Source: Mesodorylaimus sp. YZB2_4
Taxonomy: Eukaryota > Nematoda > Enoplea > Dorylaimida > Dorylaimidae
Length of the DNA: 64,000 nt
Assembly (NCBI GenBank): GCA_030248295.1
Contig: JASANH010001018.1
Coordinates: forward strand, 496,001 to 560,000
Reading direction: 5' to 3'
The position numbers and the translations under genes were made by a program. This document shows, piece after piece, positions 1 through 13,300 of this stretch; within the stretch, counting starts at the first letter, position 1, and every line of letters begins with the position of its first letter. A model generated the notes under the pieces. That model saw nothing but the letters and a program-made list of their open reading frames with translations. It did not search any database and had not been told where the DNA came from.

Positions 1-1360
1 GATTCCTCTTCAATGAAGACTGTCAAGCGTGTCGAGGTAGTTGTGTTCCCCACTTTAGGCGTATTGCTGGAAACAGTTCGTATTTGGCTGCTGGAATTCT
101 CGGATGCTGCGGATGTTGAGAGAATAAGAGATGCTGCTTGCGTGGTAAGAGTCTTCGAGGTTGCCTTATAAGTCAATTCATTAGAAAGTGCACTGGTGGT
201 TAATGGCTGTTTTCTGCCGGCCGTTGGTTTAGTTGACCTAGTTCCAGTTCTCTGTTTCCTTGTTGAAAATGTGGAGCCAATTGACGATGTATGTAAAATT
301 GCTGTCGGAGTTGAAGCAGCGACTAGCCTATCGGTCGTTGTGTGCACCATTTCTATGAAAGTAGTCTGCTCCAAATGACTAAATGGGAGTTTAGTTGATT
401 TGGTTGCTGCTATGGCTTTCCTTGTTGATATCGTTTGGGCTGATGAAAGAACGGTCTGCATGACCTCAATTTTATCTGAGCTCATTTGAACTGGCGATGT
501 TGCTTCCTCACTAAAGTATCTGCTTGTTGTCTTTTGCGTTGTTTCACTCGTAGCGGCCGACTCTGCTTGAATGGATTTTGTCACTGTCCTAAATTCTGTT
601 TTTGAAACTGTGGCAGCCTCTGGGGTTTTCGATGGATTCGTGGTAGCCTCCGCCAATGCTGATGGTGTGGTTTCTGTGCTAACTTCGAGTGGCTCGATTG
701 TCCTCGTGTGCAATGTCGCACTAGGTCGCGACAGCTCTAATTGATTTGTTGGTGGTTTCGTTGTCTTGGTTACTGCTCTGACTCTCTTTGTTGATGATGT
801 GGAGGTCTCAGATAGGGTGGATGGGAGAACATTTTCTTTCGTAGTCCTCGCTGATACTGAAGAGGTTGTATCTGTGGTGATGGGAAAAAAGGTCATTGTG
901 TCACTGCTAGTTGATGGCTCCATTTGAGTTATTGGAGTTTCATTTGGTGTGGTCACTCCAAGCCTGGTTTTCGTGGGAGCGTATGATGCGGTCGTTGTAG
1001 CATTGATCAATGCTTTCTCTGCAGCCGTTTTTGATTGACTTGTAGTTACGGTGAGCGGAGTAGCACTACTGTGCGTAAGGATGCGCTCTTGGGACGTCTG
1101 GACTGACCTATGGTGCACCGTCGAGGTGCTCGTGTCTGTCGAAGTAAGAAGAGACGTTTCAGGCATGTTGACCAGAGAATTCATATTAGTTGTGTTTGCG
1201 TTGGAAGGTTGTCTGGTCTGTGTTAATGTCGAGGGAGATGTTGGCGTTCTTGAAATTAAAGACGTTGGCGTAGTTCCAGGTGTGAAAGAAGTGGATATTG
1301 AGTAAACGGACGTCCCCTGCCTGCACCTAGACCTTGTCGGAGAATGGATGGATGTCGAAG
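1..1360 (-). other. Receptor F mucin-like stalk exon (partial)
   Basis: After the acceptor TTTTACAG at 1361, one uninterrupted reading frame of about 450 codons runs to base 1, dominated by Ser, Thr, Ala and Pro (for example TTSQSKTAAEKALINATTTA). It is the O-glycosylation-rich stalk expected before the TSP1 repeat. Its phase (1) matches the CTLD7 donor, so splicing could be direct. Confidence 0.78.
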
Positions 1361-4300
1361 CTGTAAAAGACTGCGCTGAGTATAGATGTTTTAGTGAAAG
1401 CCAGAGTCGGCAGCACGACCACCGTGCATGATGGGCCATGGCGAGTGAGGGTAAATTGTTAATCTTCTCTGGGTGGGAAACGCCAACCATGGCTTCTTCA
1501 GCCGCAGTTACGTATAGTCGATGGACTTGCCTTGCCCAAGTAGGAGGCTTTGTCCTGCCGGCTCTGGTCGGCAACAAACTATCCTACTACTGCTTGGTTA
1601 CAGCAACATCTGACCGTACATACAGTATTTGTAATTGAGGCGTGCTACTCACCAAAGACTGAACTTCCTGTCGCCGCCATCTTTACAGCCAAGAGAGTGT
1701 GAGGCTCAGGTGATGACAACCACATTGTCCTATTCGCTCCGAAATAACAAGCATTTGTATCGCATTGCATATTATTTGTCTTTATCCCCGTCGATCCATG
1801 CCGAATATTTGGCGAACCACTTGGGCAATCGATTTTAGGACTTTCGCACCCTGTTCAATCAAAGTCCTAGATATACTCAGTACCCTAGATATTAGCTGTG
1901 TCAAGCTTACCGAATTCGCAGAGCATGCTAAACTCGTCATGTCCATCGCATTTGGACGAATAAAAGTCGAATGGTCGAGATGGATCGACCGTCAGGCAAA
2001 TACCATGGACTTTGGAGCCCCCACCTTCCTCACTGTTGTCGACCACCAGGGTTTTTTCCGAGGTCACTTGCGGTCCGGCGCTTTTATCGTCAATCATCCA
2101 ACAATAATCGGTTAAATTAGAGCCCGACGTAGCACTGCCCGCTCGGGCGCCCAGCCAGACGCGCTTGGGACCAAGATTACTTGCTCTTAACTTACTCTGT
2201 AAGTTGGACATGATTTCGTGATACATGTTATCGTTGTAAAATACAGCGGCACGGTGATAGGCAAATCCATAGTCGCAGTTTTGATATTCGAGGTCCCAAC
2301 TGGAAATTCTGCTGGTATCAATCAGATAGCACGTATTATTGTAGACGTGTGTAACAACGCCTTTGCTGTCCCTGCATGCATCAGTGATTATGCCTGTAAA
2401 AAAGAGTTGACTTTTTTGTTGCCGGACAGATATTCGGTCGATGATTACATGATGATTGATTTGTTCCAGATACTGTTCCCGCGAACAAGGACGGCGCAGG
2501 TGCGACGGTCGTTGTTATTGATATTGGTGGCTGTATGTCGCACGTGCCATGGTAGCATGTCGGATTTCTGCCGTATGTTCCAGGACACGTAGCGTTTTGT
2601 GGAATGTTGCATCCTGAAAGGGAATGGTTGATTTAAGGTGCTAGTGAAGTCCAACTTCCTTTCCTACCGAATTCACATATCACTGCAGGTGTGAACACTG
2701 TGCCAGAACAGGAGGTGCCAAAAAAATCTTGCGATTCTTCTAGTTTCGTTGAGAGGCAATATGGAGCAGGGCCAGACAGAATAGTCTTAACTGAGGTTAA
2801 TCCATTGCTGACATGAGAGCCATATTGGTATTGATTTGTCATCCAGCAGAACTCGGACATATCTGACCCACCGCTCGTGTTTGAGGTGCGTGCGGCAAGC
2901 CACACTGGGCCAGATCTGTTCGCGATGATGTACAGCTGCTGCATGATGTCAGTGTACATGAAGTAGTTGTAGAAAACGGCCATCCGACCGTAGTCCATGG
3001 GTGGATTAAACAATTCCCCAGCGGCATTACTGCAGATGCTGTAGCTGGCATCCCAAGATGCCCTCGAATCCTCCAAGACGTAGCAGACGTTATTGTAGTA
3101 GACTGCTGGAAGCGAAGTTGCTCTGCAAGCCGCTCCACCATCACCTATGATTGCAATATAGTCAATTGGAGGAGCTTCCCTGGTTACTTCACTTACATTG
3201 TGGAGTCTGAGTTGTGGTGGTGGTCTCTTTCAATTCCATTGTCGTCATTTTTGTGGAGTGCTTCGTTGAGGGGGTACTTGTTGGAGCTGCACTCGTAACT
3301 GTCGTGGTCATTGTGGAGCTAGTTGCAGTTGTGGCCTCTTTTGGTGTTAGAGTCGCCGCTTTTGTCGAGTACTGCGTGGAGCGGAAGCTGGTTGAACTCG
3401 AATTCGTTGCTGTTGTGGTCGTTGTAGTGCTGGTCATGGTTGTTTGGGAACAGGTGTCGCACGCGCCAAATGTGGCGTTGCTCGCGTTCGTACAGTCCGT
3501 TGATACACAGCCTGCAATACTTGTAATAAGACAGCCCTCAATCTCGCATGTTACTCTTACCGTATTCATAGATCATTGGGAACACTAAAGAGCCGCCGTC
3601 GTCGCAATCTACGGCGTATAATTCAAATGGGTACGACAAATTCACTGCAAGGCAGAACGGGGCCTTCACAGTTGGGTAATCTCCAGCTGCCACATGGTCC
3701 ATGTTAATAAAATCTGATTTCGACGACACCTTCAGTCCGGGTGTTGACGAGCTGGTCATCCAGCAGTAATCTGACAATTGATCACCCATTCCTCCCGTCG
3801 ACATGGCACCCAGCCAGGCAAGCTGGTTGGAGAGGCTGGTGCTGTTTAGCTTTTGAGACAGAGTAGTCATGACGTTCATGAAAAAGGCGTCGTCCTCAAA
3901 TATAGCTGCGCGGCTGTACCCTTGAGGGAAGGGCAGGCTTTTGTTGTAAGCAGTAGTCCAGGTATAGCTCTGATTTGTAAAAATGACGTAGCAGGCGCTG
4001 CCGGAACTGTAGTAAACGGAAGTGGGGGTATCTTGACATGTTTTGTTCACAGTGCCTAAAAATTTGAAAAGATCCTTGATCAACAAGTTTGTTAAAACAT
4101 ACGGCGAGCTTATATCGACAGTATTAAGGGCTCATTATCAGGTTAGTGTAGAGACCACCACGACGCATGGCTCTTTCTTTCAACGTACTTACATGGGTAT
4201 GCTTTTGACTGTGTCAGAGTCGACATGGTTGTAGTAGTGCTACTCGTACTTGTTTCAGCATTTGTCATCTTGCTGACCGGAGTGATTGCGGTCGTTGATG

Positions 4301-7300
4301 TCGATTCAAGTTCGAACGGGCATGCTCTATCTTGACAGTGAGAAGCAGTCGAACTTGGTGGACAGTCGATCGATGAGTCATCGCAGCCTATCGCGCGTGA
4401 ATTTACTTTAGGCTTGTAAAACGCAATACACGTGCGCATTACTGTAGGAAGTGACAGAGGAGCTTGTCTGCCATGTCATTATGTCATGACAGAAGAGCTT
4501 TGTTCTTCCCCGCGGTCAAGGCCAGCGCAAGTCTTCCAACCTAGCCTGCAGCTGAAGCGACCATCACCCGTCAGGGATTTTAATAGTCGTTTGCCAAGCG
4601 AGCATCGACAGACTGCGGGTTTTAGAAATGTTTTGACCACTCAAAGCTTAAAAACCCGTAGTATTTCGCATATCAATCAATGGCATTTTAGGGTCAAAAT
4701 CGCCAAAAACTGGCAAGTTACTATCTCTGGTTTTATTTCGCAATCTTTAAAATTCGATCACGAGCTAATATGGACACCAGAGTAGCCCTAGAGGAGAAAA
4801 ATGGAGAGAAGATCTTTTAGAGAAGAAAAATGCTACAAAAGTAGACCTGCCCATATGCAGAAGTCACAAAGAACCGCGTTTCCACGACTGTTTCTGAGTG
4901 TCTGCGACCACGCACTCGTTTTCGCTGCGACCTAAAACAGTCGCAGGCGTGTCGCAAGCCGCACCCCCTAACCATGGTACACTTTCGAAATACACGTCCG
5001 GTTCGCGGTTCTTTAAAAGTTCTGAATATGGCTATTTTTGTAGAGTTTCTCCCCTCTACAAGATGCGTGTTTTTTTTAAAGCAGGTTTTGATGGGCACAT
5101 GTGGTGAAATTTATATAAAGTGTGTTTCATTTTTCTATTTTAAGTTATTCGCACAAATATGCGCAGAAAATTTCGAATGTTTACTTTAGGCGGGAATATC
5201 TCACGAATGGCAAGACGTAGGAGAAACTAAAAAAAGCATTGGATAGCTCATCAAATTGTGGTCATTCTGATATATTTTAGATCATCCCAAGACCAAGGGT
5301 TGTGGAGATAAAAGCGATATCGATATCAAGGTTTTTCCGAACCCACATTTTTTTGGCACCCAAAATTTTTGAACGGGGTTTGATCCATGAATACTGACCA
5401 TGCCGCGAAATGATTATCATTTTCGTGGTCCTCATGGCATCTATTTTCGAGATATGTCATAAAACTGTATATGGGGGTCATTTTTCAAGATTGGTCATTT
5501 TGAAGTCGACTCTTACAGACAGTGCCTCTTAAGCGTAATCATCTTGCTTGGATTAAAAGTCTACCCCAACAATGGATTTTGTCTAAAAAATAGGAGCTTA
5601 CCGATTTCACAAATCTTAGGGAACTCAGTTTCGTCGTCGCTCTCGTCGCAATCGATTGCATAAAAGTGAGAGGGCTGGTTCAATTTGACGGCAAGGCAAA
5701 GTGGCTCGCTGGTTGTTGCCTGCTTGTTTCGGGCAAGCGTCATATCAATCGGAGTCATGTGTGAGGACACTTGCGGACCGTTTTCACTTGAATTAGTCAT
5801 CCAGCAATAGTCTGACAATCGACTGCCGCCCGCTGTCGACTGTGCCCCTATCCAGATCATGCTTTCAGCGTTTATTGTTCCGTTCATCTTCTTTAGGAGG
5901 TTCGATGTGATGTTCAAATAGGCGATCGAGTTGGAGAATACGGCTGCACGCGTATAGCCGAAATGAAGTGTTGGGCACCCTTTTGACGATTTTTTCCAAG
6001 TTCTTTCCCTTTTCAACTGAATTAAGTAGCACACTTTATCGTACAGGTATGTGACTGTTTTGCCAGGACTATCTACGCATGCGGAACGGGTGTCACCTAA
6101 AATACGAATCACTGGTGTATACAGTATCCTTTATCTCTTCAGGAAAAATTGAGGCCAATTTCCCCATGTTCTGAAATCTCTGAATTCTACTGTGGATCCC
6201 GCGTGCAGTACTCGTACAGCTTAGTAATATGGAACCATAGTATGGAAATACATGTCAGGATATAATGTTTGACGCACATTCACCTAAAACCGTGGGGAGT
6301 CTGCGTCCACGGTGCACGGCCTCGAGTGAGAAGTGAGAACATGGGTCAAGTGCAGCTGGCCAACCATTTGCCTGGCTACATTGCAGCTAGTTTAGGTTTC
6401 AATAAGTACATAAGCCAACTTTTAAGAGCCGTAGTCTGTAAGGATCGACCGACACCTGAACGCTTTTTTCTGAGCCCTCGATTTTAATGACGAATCTAGA
6501 CCAGTTTCTCGCGCTGATTGTGAATCTGTCATTAAAAAATTCTACTGTATGTTAAGCCGTTCTTGAGATATTTCAATTTAAAGTCGCAAATCGCGTGATT
6601 TTGGTCAAAAATGGGTGGGGTACAGAAAACAATCGTTTTCTCAATAACCAGCGGAGGAAACTCTTTTTTAAGTAGTTATTCTGAAAGAGCATAAAAAACT
6701 GATCGCGCTCATGAACATTTGCATGTTTTTTTACCGCATTTATCATTCGTATTTTGGAGATGTTTGTCAAAGTTCATGAGAATTGGACTGCGCGGGAAAG
6801 AGAAAAAGCGCCACGAAAAATCGAAATCATGGTTTGGACATCTGATTTTCTGGATCTGTATACTCCGAAGCATGCTGAATCTTGCTATATATATATGAAA
6901 AGTCCCCAAGTGTTTAAGCTGGCGACTAAATCGACTTCAAAGTTCCGAAAATTGGTCGAAAACTGAGCTGGTTTTTAAAAACATGCTTATGCAACTGTAC
7001 CTGAGCATCAAAATCCATTCCGCATCGCCATCCAAAGATTTCTATCCGTCCAAATTCAAAGATGTGCCTGTGCGCACATCTTTGAATTTCGAGGGTTAGA
7101 AATGGTACTTAGCTTATACCCAACGCATACAAATCAGTGAAATTCAATTTTTTATTCTCCTGTTACTATAAATTTCAGTGCGTGGGTTATTTACTGCACA
7201 CATTTTTACCAATCAACCATTTGGAGGATGCTTCAAGTAGGCATAAAAAGGAACGGAAAACATGACATCCAGACAACGACATTAGATTATTTATATGTAT

Positions 7301-10300
7301 GTTTTGATTACCTGTTTCTTCATAGCCATCTCAGCTTGTAATAATAAAAATCCTATATCCTAACCCGGAGAGTCAGCTATATTCCTCAGCATGCTTCGGA
7401 GTATATAGATTCAGAAAATCAGATGTCCGAACCGTGATTTCGATTTTTCGTGGCGCTTTTTCTCTTTCCCGCGCAGTCTAATTCTCATGAACTTTGACAA
7501 ATATCCAAAATACGAATGATAAATGCAGTAAACAAAGATTCAAATGCAAGTGTTCTTGATCAGGTTTTTATGCTCTTTCAGAATAACTACTTTGAATTAA
7601 GTTTCCTCCACTGGTTGTTGAGAAAACGATCGTTTTCTGTACCCCACTCATTTTGGACCAAAATCACGCGACTTTAAATTCAAATATCTCAAGAACGGCT
7701 CAGCATAGAATTTTTTAAATCACGGATTCAGAATCAGCGCGAAAAACTGGTCTACATTTGTCGTTAAAATCAGGGGCTCAGAAAAAAAGGGTTCACTTTA
7801 CGGCGGATTTGGTCGATCCTTACAGACTATGGCTCTTGACACACTCAAAAAGCTCCGAGCATTTTGCCGAAGTTTTATTTATTTAATTTGCCGTACTTTT
7901 ATCCTTTTCACACTTTCACGCGCCTTCCTACGTTTCGTCACACAGTATGTCTGATCTTTTCGAATCCAACCCTTCTCGTGCCTATGACAGGGCTCTGTGA
8001 TAGCAAAGTCAGCGTGTCTCTATCGCTACGTAGCTTTACCACTTTCCATCAATTAGACGCTTGGTTACTAACAGCAGGAAGATAGTTGGCTTCTTTGCTC
8101 CTTGACTCCTCACAATCAGACAGGCCCAAGTTTCTATCAGCAGCAACTACCATACCAGCATTTTTACGAATAGCATCATACTGTATGCACCAATGCATCG
8201 AAAAAAAGCCTTACTCAAAGAAAGGAAGGAAATTCAGTACTCACATGAGCCAAACGAGCATTTGCCTGGAGCATTGCAAGGCGAAGATGGGGCGGTAGCA
8301 GTTGTCGCAGAAGAATCAGTTACACTTTGGTCAATGCAGGTTGCAGCTGGCGAATTAGCATCACAGCCTGTGGCGTGAAAAATTTTTGCTGTTTTTCCTA
8401 AATTTTATCAGGATCTGCTTACCGAATTCGCACACCATGAAGAAGTGATTGCTATTGCACTTCATGCCCATTAGGGTTTCCGGGCTGGAAATGTTGATGG
8501 CGATACAAGAAGGGCTTAATTGTGTGGCTGCCATTTGTAGTTGAACAGCCGTCCGGCCATCTGAAAGTTGAGAGCCCTGGGTGCAGCCATCGCTCATCCA
8601 GCAGTAGTCGGATACAGTATCGCCAGAGGACACGGCCATGGCACCGAGCCAAATGGGCTGAGTTACAGAAATATTTGCTGAATGGCCATTTATTACAGAG
8701 ATACCATTGGCTAACAATTTCAATTTTTTAATAACTGTATTGTAGTCGCTTGTGCTGTTGAAAACAGCTGCCCGACCGTAGTTCATGGGTGGATTAAAGT
8801 ACTTTGTATATTGGCTGCAGACGGCATAGTTGTTTATCCATGTATCCTTCCTACTGACCAATCCATAGCATTTGCCGCGGTACAGATATGTGACCATATT
8901 ACTACGCGTATATTCTGGACATGAGTTGACACTGCCTAGAACAGAATGGGACTCGAAAATGTTTCACCTAGCGGACAAACCTGGACCATACAGTACGTAC
9001 AAGTCGAAGAACTGCTAGAGCCTAAGCCTTTTCCAGGGCATAAGCCACTAACAGTGGGAGTTGCAGTCGTAGATGCGCTCAAGCTAGATTTGCTGGAGCT
9101 GGTCACTGTGGTGCTTGCAATGGTTGTGGGTTTGAAGAACGTAGATTTAGATATTGCGGGCGAACTGGTTGTTGCTGTAGAGTTTGCTGGTTTGAAGGAT
9201 GCAGCTGTAATGACTGTGGCGAGAGACGATGAAGCCGCAGAGGCAGTGGGCGAACTGCTCACGGATGTGGAGAATATACATTTCGAGGTAACGAGCGCAC
9301 TGATGGTTGCCGTAGCGTATGTTGATTTGGAGGATGTAGCTGTAGTGGTTGTGGCAAGGGAGCGTGTATTCAAGGTAGTGGGCAAGCGGGCTGTAGCTGT
9401 GGGCGTTGGAGATAAAGCTGTTGTGGTGGGGAAGAACGCGGATTTGGAGTTTGTTGGCGATTTAGTAGTTGCTGCAGTGGTTGTGGATTCGAAGAATGCA
9501 GCTATTGTGGGTTGGGCTTCGGAGAGCGCGGATCTGGAAGCTGCGGGCGAGCTGGTTGCGGCTGAAGTGGTCGCGGCTAAACTGATCGCGCCTGAACTAG
9601 CTTTGCTGGAATTATTCTGTCTTAGACTGCTTGTACTCGAGCCGGTTGCCTTTGAAATGTCTGGAGTCGAAGTAATGGTGCCTGACGTGGTCGCTGCAGT
9701 AGATTGGGCAGCATCGAAAGGACAGACGCTGGCTGAGCAGTACCCATTAGGTTGCCCTGGGGGGCAGTTAATTATGGATGATCCACAGCCTGTAGAAAGA
9801 GAGATCTCGTTTGCTTCTGTCAGAACGGTAGTGCGCCCTTACGGCTTACCCAGTTGATACATCATGAGGAAGGTCTTTTTAGTTCCATCCAGGTCGCAGT
9901 CCACGACGTGCAAGGCGAATGGATGAACGGTACTGGCTGCGAGGCAGAATGGGTCGAGTACAGTTGGGTGATCATTAGTTGCTGTTCGATCAAAGATTAG
10001 TAAGCCGGGTTGCGAAGAAACTTGTGGCCCATTGGTAGTCGAGTCGATCATCCAGCAGTAGTCCGACAGTTTGGTACCATTGCCAGTTGTCGCTCGTGCT
10101 CCCAGCCACACTAAACTGTCGGATAAGTTTGCTTGTTTCAGCTGGCCCAACATGTTGGTCATGATTTTCAAATAGTCATCACTGTTTTCAAAGACGGCTG
10201 CGCGTGAATAGCCCACGCCTGCCCTGGGCTTTTTCGTGTACATCGATTTCCAGCTGCCAGTGTTGTTTGTGATTATCATATAGCATATATCATTATGCAG

Positions 10301-13300
10301 GTAGGCGACCACATTGTTGGTAGTGTTGCTCGCACACACGGCTGTCACATTACCTGGGACATCAAACATGGCTGTATCGCTGCAGCATTCTGATATACAA
10401 CATGAGCATGATACACTGTGGACAACTTACATTCTGCAACGCTTGTCGACTGTGCTGTAAAAAGGTATGGAGTCGTTGAAACAATGGAGTCAGATAAAGA
10501 AACTAAAAAGTAAAAAGTACCTAGTATTTAAAAAAACACGCACGCGTCAGTACGAGGCGATTCAGCGCCTACTGTTCCTGCCCCTGTTTACCACATCACC
10601 AAGCACTTAACTGCACACTCAAGCGTGGAGGGAGACATTATATGTACAAGAATTTATTTGTCGGGTCGCAAGTCGAGCACTCGCCCGTAACTGCGCTCCT
10701 GGCGTGAAAGGCAGACGCCTAACCAACCAGGCCACGAGCCCACCGAGCCCGGCCTATTGCAACCAGCGCGGCCAGGCGGCGGGAGATAGTCCATGAAGTA
10801 AACACCCCTATTGGAGGCAGGTTAGTCTCGCGACTATACATGCCCTCGAAACATCAACCAGAGAGGTTGATGTCTCGCAGCCAGGGAGAGTATCGATCTC
10901 CCGACCGCCCAGGAATGCTGGTTACACTATTGCTATGTGCTGTATAGCACTATACCTCGACCTTGGTCCTTCTATTGTACCTGGATGGCATGTAACCACT
11001 CAAGACAAAAAAAACGAATTTTGGGCTTGTGAGCGGAGGCTGAGCCTTCAGTCTTCAGTTTCCTACCTACATTATTTTATGAACAGTTTTCGTCCCCGCT
11101 TTCTAGCCCCTTCCTGAATTTCGTTGGTAAATACATGTGTGACAAACAGTAGGGTACAGAATGTACGCAAATGAACGGTGCATTTTAGCTGGACGTGCGT
11201 CATAGGCTGCAATTACGTTTAATATAGTGCACCTGGTTACGGCGAATACGTAATTAACTTGTTGCGATGCACTTCCAAAGAGAACAGAAAGTAAGGTTAG
11301 AACAAATATGTAGAGGCTTCATTTTCAGCCTAAAGACGCTTACAAAAATTTGAGTTCTGAGCGAGATTTGAACCTCCGCTCTGAGACTACTGTGAGGGCA
11401 ATGAAGATCAAGTTATGCAAATGAGTGTGACCTCGTTGATGTTAGGCCTGTCTGGTGATAGTTGGTGATTGCAGTATGTGGAACTGGTCTCCCTTTGTCT
11501 AACGTGTTATTTGTTTGTTCTGTGCCGGTGCACCCTTGCTCTTTAAGTAGATGCTCGTTTGACTAATCAGTTTTCGTGCCAACGTATGCTCGGTACGGGT
11601 GAGTAGTAAACCTCTTCTTATAAGACACGAGGTCTTATAACACTGGTTAAGCGTGCAAATAATCATATCTAAGTTACCTCTGCGTGCCAACGTATGCTCG
11701 GTGCGGGTGAGTAGTAAACCTCTTCTTATAAGACACGAGGTCTTATAACACTGGTTAAGCGTGCAAATAATCATATCTAAATTACCTCTGCACCACCATC
11801 ACGTGCCGCTTATAGTTTCAGGAGACATACCGGAAATGTATGAAGAATAGACTCTGAGTTCATTTACAAGCTTCTAAAATTATCCGTCTCACTGTATCAT
11901 AAGTGAAACTTTTATCGAAATCGCCAGGGTTGAGGCAGACAAGGTGAGAAATTGTGCAATCATGTCATGTGCTAGGTAAAAGTGTGGGGCTCGTCTGGCA
12001 AACGGTCCTATTGATGGAGCCAGCAGGTGGAAGCGTCATTCGTCAGAGCGATGTTTCAGCCACGCAACAGGTCGCGACTTTGCTGGTTGTTCGGTCCATC
12101 GCGAGGTACCAGAGCCCGTCGACTGGTCACTCTGCAGCAATAGCACCTAGAAGGATTGCGCAGGGTCCGGAATCAAACCCTTTCACAATCGATGCCAATA
12201 CATAGATGAGTGACCTAAGTACCTGGCTGATGGCTTGGTGAATCAGGCCTGTCACAATAAGTCGACTACTGGAGACTCGCAGCCAGGTACGTTTGCTCAC
12301 ACTGTGTCCTTCGCTCAGGCGTTTGGTGATGTGTTAAAGCGTGAATGTGGCCATGTGACCTTGCAACATGTATTAAGCCAAGCCTAGGGCGTTGCCTCCC
12401 TGCTCCTTCTCTATGCGCATATTGTAACGTTATCAGCTGCTCGCGTACGTTGTCTTTATTGTTTTGCTTTTTAATGAATTTGTTGGCCTCAACTCACTTG
12501 AACAGGGTCCGTTTTTTCCCAGCCAGATTATGTAACCTTCTCCTGGTAGGCCATGGCGAGTGGGAGAGAATACATAATCGATACTCTCCCCTGGCCAGGA
12601 GACGTCAGCTTCTCGTCAGTAAGCAGTCAACCCTTTCATAGACATAGCTACACGCGAGAGAAGACCGCCACACGGTCTCTGTGTCCGCTAGGAGCGCCTA
12701 CGCATGAGGGCATCCTAGACGATGACCCCGGCTATGAACAAGTCGGTGTTCGATAGCCCCAGCCGAGGCTTCCGTCTTTCGACTCGGAGGACCTCGGCGG
12801 TACTGGGTGAGCCACCCACGGTTGGCTTGCAGGGTCAGTGTGGGTTTATGCTTGACAAACCGATACTCTTTGACGGGGAATCAAAGCAGGATGGGCCCAG
12901 TCACCTGGTGCCAGGCAATGCAGGTAGACTAGAGCCGAAGCTGCATCACCGGGGCCGCTACGCCTTGCCGTAATAGCGAACGTGGCTAAGCGCACTCAAG
13001 GGTAAAAGATGAATCTGGACATTGAAGATTCAGGGGCAGTGAACCGCAGTTTTTATGACTTACCTGATGAAACGACGGTCGATTGTGGTTCAGTGGTGAT
13101 CATATTTGCACTTGTTGTCGGCACTAAAAAGCCACACGTTTATTCGCGCAAGAGCTCGTGAATACCCGCTTGAAAGACCACGGTTATAAAACAAGGAAAA
13201 AGCTATTGCGAGCTTTGATTGCTCTGTGCTGGCTGCTGGTGCCTAGATGCTCTACGCTGTAAATGCAATTTAACATCAAGCCACGTACCGTTGCTCCCAA

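Larger units (their letters stand above)
6097..8244. other. Receptor F intron (2.1 kb) between stub 8245 and CTLD4
   Basis: Mostly occupied by the fold-back element at 6424-7837. No coding sequence is supported. Confidence 0.6.
10455..13063. other. Receptor F large intron (2.6 kb), repeat-filled
   Basis: Holds the SINE-like fragment, MITE-like copy 1, the LTR-like repeat with its tandem duplication, and an imperfect hairpin at about 12540-12601 (ctcctgg...ccaggag). No coding exon is recognised between. Confidence 0.6.

Noticed and set aside
8946-9857. 303-codon plus-strand ORF
   Set aside because: Antisense shadow of the receptor F mucin linker exon, crossing that exon's stub and splice sites.
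10660-10745. tRNA gene with a Glu-like anticodon
   Set aside because: The anticodon and T stems do not pair properly and the B box is diverged, so a SINE-type fragment is more likely.
11340-11385. tRNA T-arm-like ggttcaaatctcg on the minus strand
   Set aside because: The flanking bases do not form a T stem or acceptor stem; at most a tRNA-derived relic.
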